In this document: positions 19,125 through 20,684 of the stretch, in pieces | Numbering within the stretch: the stretch's first letter is position 1 | Layout: every line of letters starts with the position of its first letter | Origin: an uncultured Lachnospiraceae bacterium | GTDB taxonomy: Bacteria; Bacillota; Clostridia; Lachnospirales; Lachnospiraceae | Length of the DNA: 20,684 bases | Direction: 5' to 3' | Assembly: GCA_900549995.1 (NCBI GenBank) | Contig: URQQ01000074.1 | Location: 1-20,684, forward strand | Program-made: the position numbers and the translations under genes | Notes under the pieces: generated by a model | Databases searched by the model: none | Seen by the model: the letters and a program-made list of their open reading frames with translations, nothing else | What the model was told of the DNA's origin: nothing

Positions 19125-20684
19125 ATGGAAAAACAGATGAAAAAGAAAGGGGCGAAAAACCCTGGCAGAGTCTTTTGCAGACTGATGAAATATATATTAA
19201 ATCATTATATGGCGCATTGTATTCTTGTTGTGGCCTGCATTATCATCAGTGTACTGGCAAATGTACAGGGAACAATGTTCATGAAGAATCTGATTGATGA
19301 TTATATCACGCCGCTTCTATTGGCAGAAGCGCCGGATTTTGGCCCATTGTTCCAGGCTGTTTTAAAAGTGGGAGGGTTCTATGGAATTGGGATTATTGCC
19401 ACTTATCTCTATAACAGGATTATGGTCAATGTGACACAGGGAGTGCTGCGCAATCTGCGGAATGATTTGTTTGCACATATGGAAAAGCTTCCGATCAAAT
19501 ATTTTGATACACATGCGCATGGTGATATCATGTCAGTTTATACAAATGACATTGATACGCTGAGACAGATGATCAGCCAGAGTATCCCGCAGATGATCAA
19601 CAGCGCAATCACAATTGTCAGTGTGTTTGTCAGTATGCTGATTCTGAATATACCGCTGACGGTTATGACGGTTGTCATGGTAATGGTAATGATCCTGGCT
19701 ACGAAAAAGATCGGAGGAATGAGCGGAAAATATTTTATCAGACAGCAGATGGATCTTGGCACTGTGAATGGATATATTGAAGAGATGATGGAGGGGCAGA
19801 AGGTTGTCAAAGTGTTCTGCCATGAAGAAGAGAATCTGAGACAGTTCAAAGAACGCAATGACAAACTGTTCGACAGTGCGGACAAGGCAAATACATTTGC
19901 CAATATGCTTGGGCCGGTCAATAACCAGCTTGGAAATATCAGTTATGTCGTCTGCGCAATGGCCGGGGGTGTTCTGGCATTGAAGGGAATCGGAGGATTT
20001 ACACTTGGGGGGCTTGCAAGTTTCCTTACATTTAATAAAAGCTTTAATACGCCGATTAACCAGGTCAGCCAGCAGCTGAACGCAATGATTATGGCCATGG
20101 CAGGTGCGGAGCGTATCTTCCGACTTCTGGATGAAGTGCCGGAGACAGACGATGGATATGTCACACTCGTCAACATAGAGGAAAAGAATGGACAGATGAC
20201 AGAGGTCAGAGAGCGGACAGGGCGCTGGGCGTGGAAACACATCCACCAGGCAGACGGTTCTGTAGATTATGTGGAGGTGAAGGGAGATGTTGTGTTTGAC
20301 GGTGTAGATTTTGGATATGATGAAGGCAAGATTGTGCTTCACAATATCGATCTTTTTGCGACTCCCGGACAGAAGATCGCATTTGTCGGATCTACCGGTG
20401 CGGGGAAAACAACGATTACAAACCTGATTAACCGTTTCTATGATATTCAGGATGGAAAGATCAGATATGACGGAATTAATATCAATAAAATCAGAAAAGA
20501 TGACCTGAGACATTCCCTTGGTATTGTGCTTCAGGATACTCATCTGTTCACCGGGACGGTAAAGGAAAATATCCGTTACGGTAAATTAGATGCAACAGAA
20601 GAGGAGATTTATGCAGCTGCACGTCTTGCAAATGCTGACGGATTTATCCGGCATCTTCCCCAGGGGTATGATACGATGCTGACC
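19125..20684 (+). CDS. ABC exporter half-transporter, canonical subunit (partial, runs off the window)
   Basis: Translated from 19125 the frame is open to the window end, 520 codons, without a stop. It starts MEKQMKKKG, has a six-helix membrane domain with MFMKNLIDDYITPLL and KLPIKYFDTHAHGD segments, then a joining stretch (VNIEEKNGQMTEV and a WAWKH motif) typical of the longer subunit of these pairs. Its Walker A is canonical, GSTGAGKT (422-429), followed by the Q-loop region GIVLQDTHLFTG. The signature, Walker B and switch motifs lie beyond the window. It begins one base after the previous stop, with AGGTGA upstream. An in-frame ATG at 19104 with GGAG before it could add seven residues. It is the heterodimer partner of the preceding protein. 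Confidence 0.92.
   Translation, partial: MEKQMKKKGAKNPGRVFCRLMKYILNHYMAHCILVVACIIISVLANVQGTMFMKNLIDDYITPLLLAEAPDFGPLFQAVLKVGGFYGIGIIATYLYNRIMVNVTQGVLRNLRNDLFAHMEKLPIKYFDTHAHGDIMSVYTNDIDTLRQMISQSIPQMINSAITIVSVFVSMLILNIPLTVMTVVMVMVMILATKKIGGMSGKYFIRQQMDLGTVNGYIEEMMEGQKVVKVFCHEEENLRQFKERNDKLFDSADKANTFANMLGPVNNQLGNISYVVCAMAGGVLALKGIGGFTLGGLASFLTFNKSFNTPINQVSQQLNAMIMAMAGAERIFRLLDEVPETDDGYVTLVNIEEKNGQMTEVRERTGRWAWKHIHQADGSVDYVEVKGDVVFDGVDFGYDEGKIVLHNIDLFATPGQKIAFVGSTGAGKTTITNLINRFYDIQDGKIRYDGININKIRKDDLRHSLGIVLQDTHLFTGTVKENIRYGKLDATEEEIYAAARLANADGFIRHLPQGYDTMLT

Noticed and set aside
19533..20543. 336-codon open frame on the minus strand
   Set aside because: It lies entirely antisense to the second ABC exporter gene, has no ribosome site or recognisable motif, and its His/Cys-rich composition is that of a shadow frame.
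1..20684. Hidden mobile element, defence island or tRNA gene
   Set aside because: No transposase, integrase, attachment-like repeat, defence nuclease or tRNA-like cloverleaf was seen; gene style and ribosome sites look even along the window.

Overview
The window looks like a chromosomal segment from a low-to-mid GC, Gram-positive anaerobe of the Clostridia, most likely a gut Lachnospiraceae. The reasons are strong AGGAGG-type ribosome binding sites on most genes, a 'chorion class high-cysteine' type Gly/Cys-rich small protein, an ABC-F protein of the YkpA/YbiT type, a partial cobalamin gene set and protein sequences typical of that group. No tRNA, rRNA, CRISPR array, insertion sequence or phage gene was seen. 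No gap between genes reaches 300 bases.

Layout. (1) Bases 1-3700 hold a TraX-family membrane protein and a DUF5662 protein (plus strand), luxS (minus), a divergent histidine phosphatase and trpS (plus). (2) Bases 3700-8750 hold a long ABC-F ATPase gene (minus), a patatin-like phospholipase with yjbQ (plus), and a minus-strand pair made of a truA homologue whose catalytic Asp is Glu and an aldo/keto reductase. (3) Bases 8750-11300 hold an unknown protein overlapping an acyl-CoA thioesterase (plus), two unknown proteins whose genes overlap by 71 bases (minus), a 45-residue lysine/glutamate-rich protein (plus) and the Gly/Cys-rich repeat protein (minus). (4) Bases 11380-13370 hold a structured leader and a three-gene corrinoid operon: cobT, a much shortened cobU and a short precorrin-2 dehydrogenase. 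(5) Bases 13367-16726 hold a DUF362 two-cluster ferredoxin-like protein (minus, overlapping the stop of the corrinoid operon), a DUF3810 membrane protein with an HELSH motif (plus) and an intracellular-type subtilase (minus). (6) Bases 16780-20684 hold a MarR regulator and a heterodimeric ABC exporter. Their promoter carries a tandem 15-base repeat of a perfect palindrome, a strong candidate for the MarR operator. The second exporter gene runs off the window.

Most genes are ordinary housekeeping or accessory genes. The observations most worth a second look are the uncharacterised leader before cobT, the TruA-like protein with Glu for Asp, the shortened CobU, the tandem MarR operator, the Cys/Gly repeat protein, the overlapping pair of unknown genes with a dyad in their divergent promoter region, and the 20-bp perfect inverted repeat between yjbQ and the aldo/keto reductase gene. 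I did not find convincing evidence of a complete new defence or mobile system.
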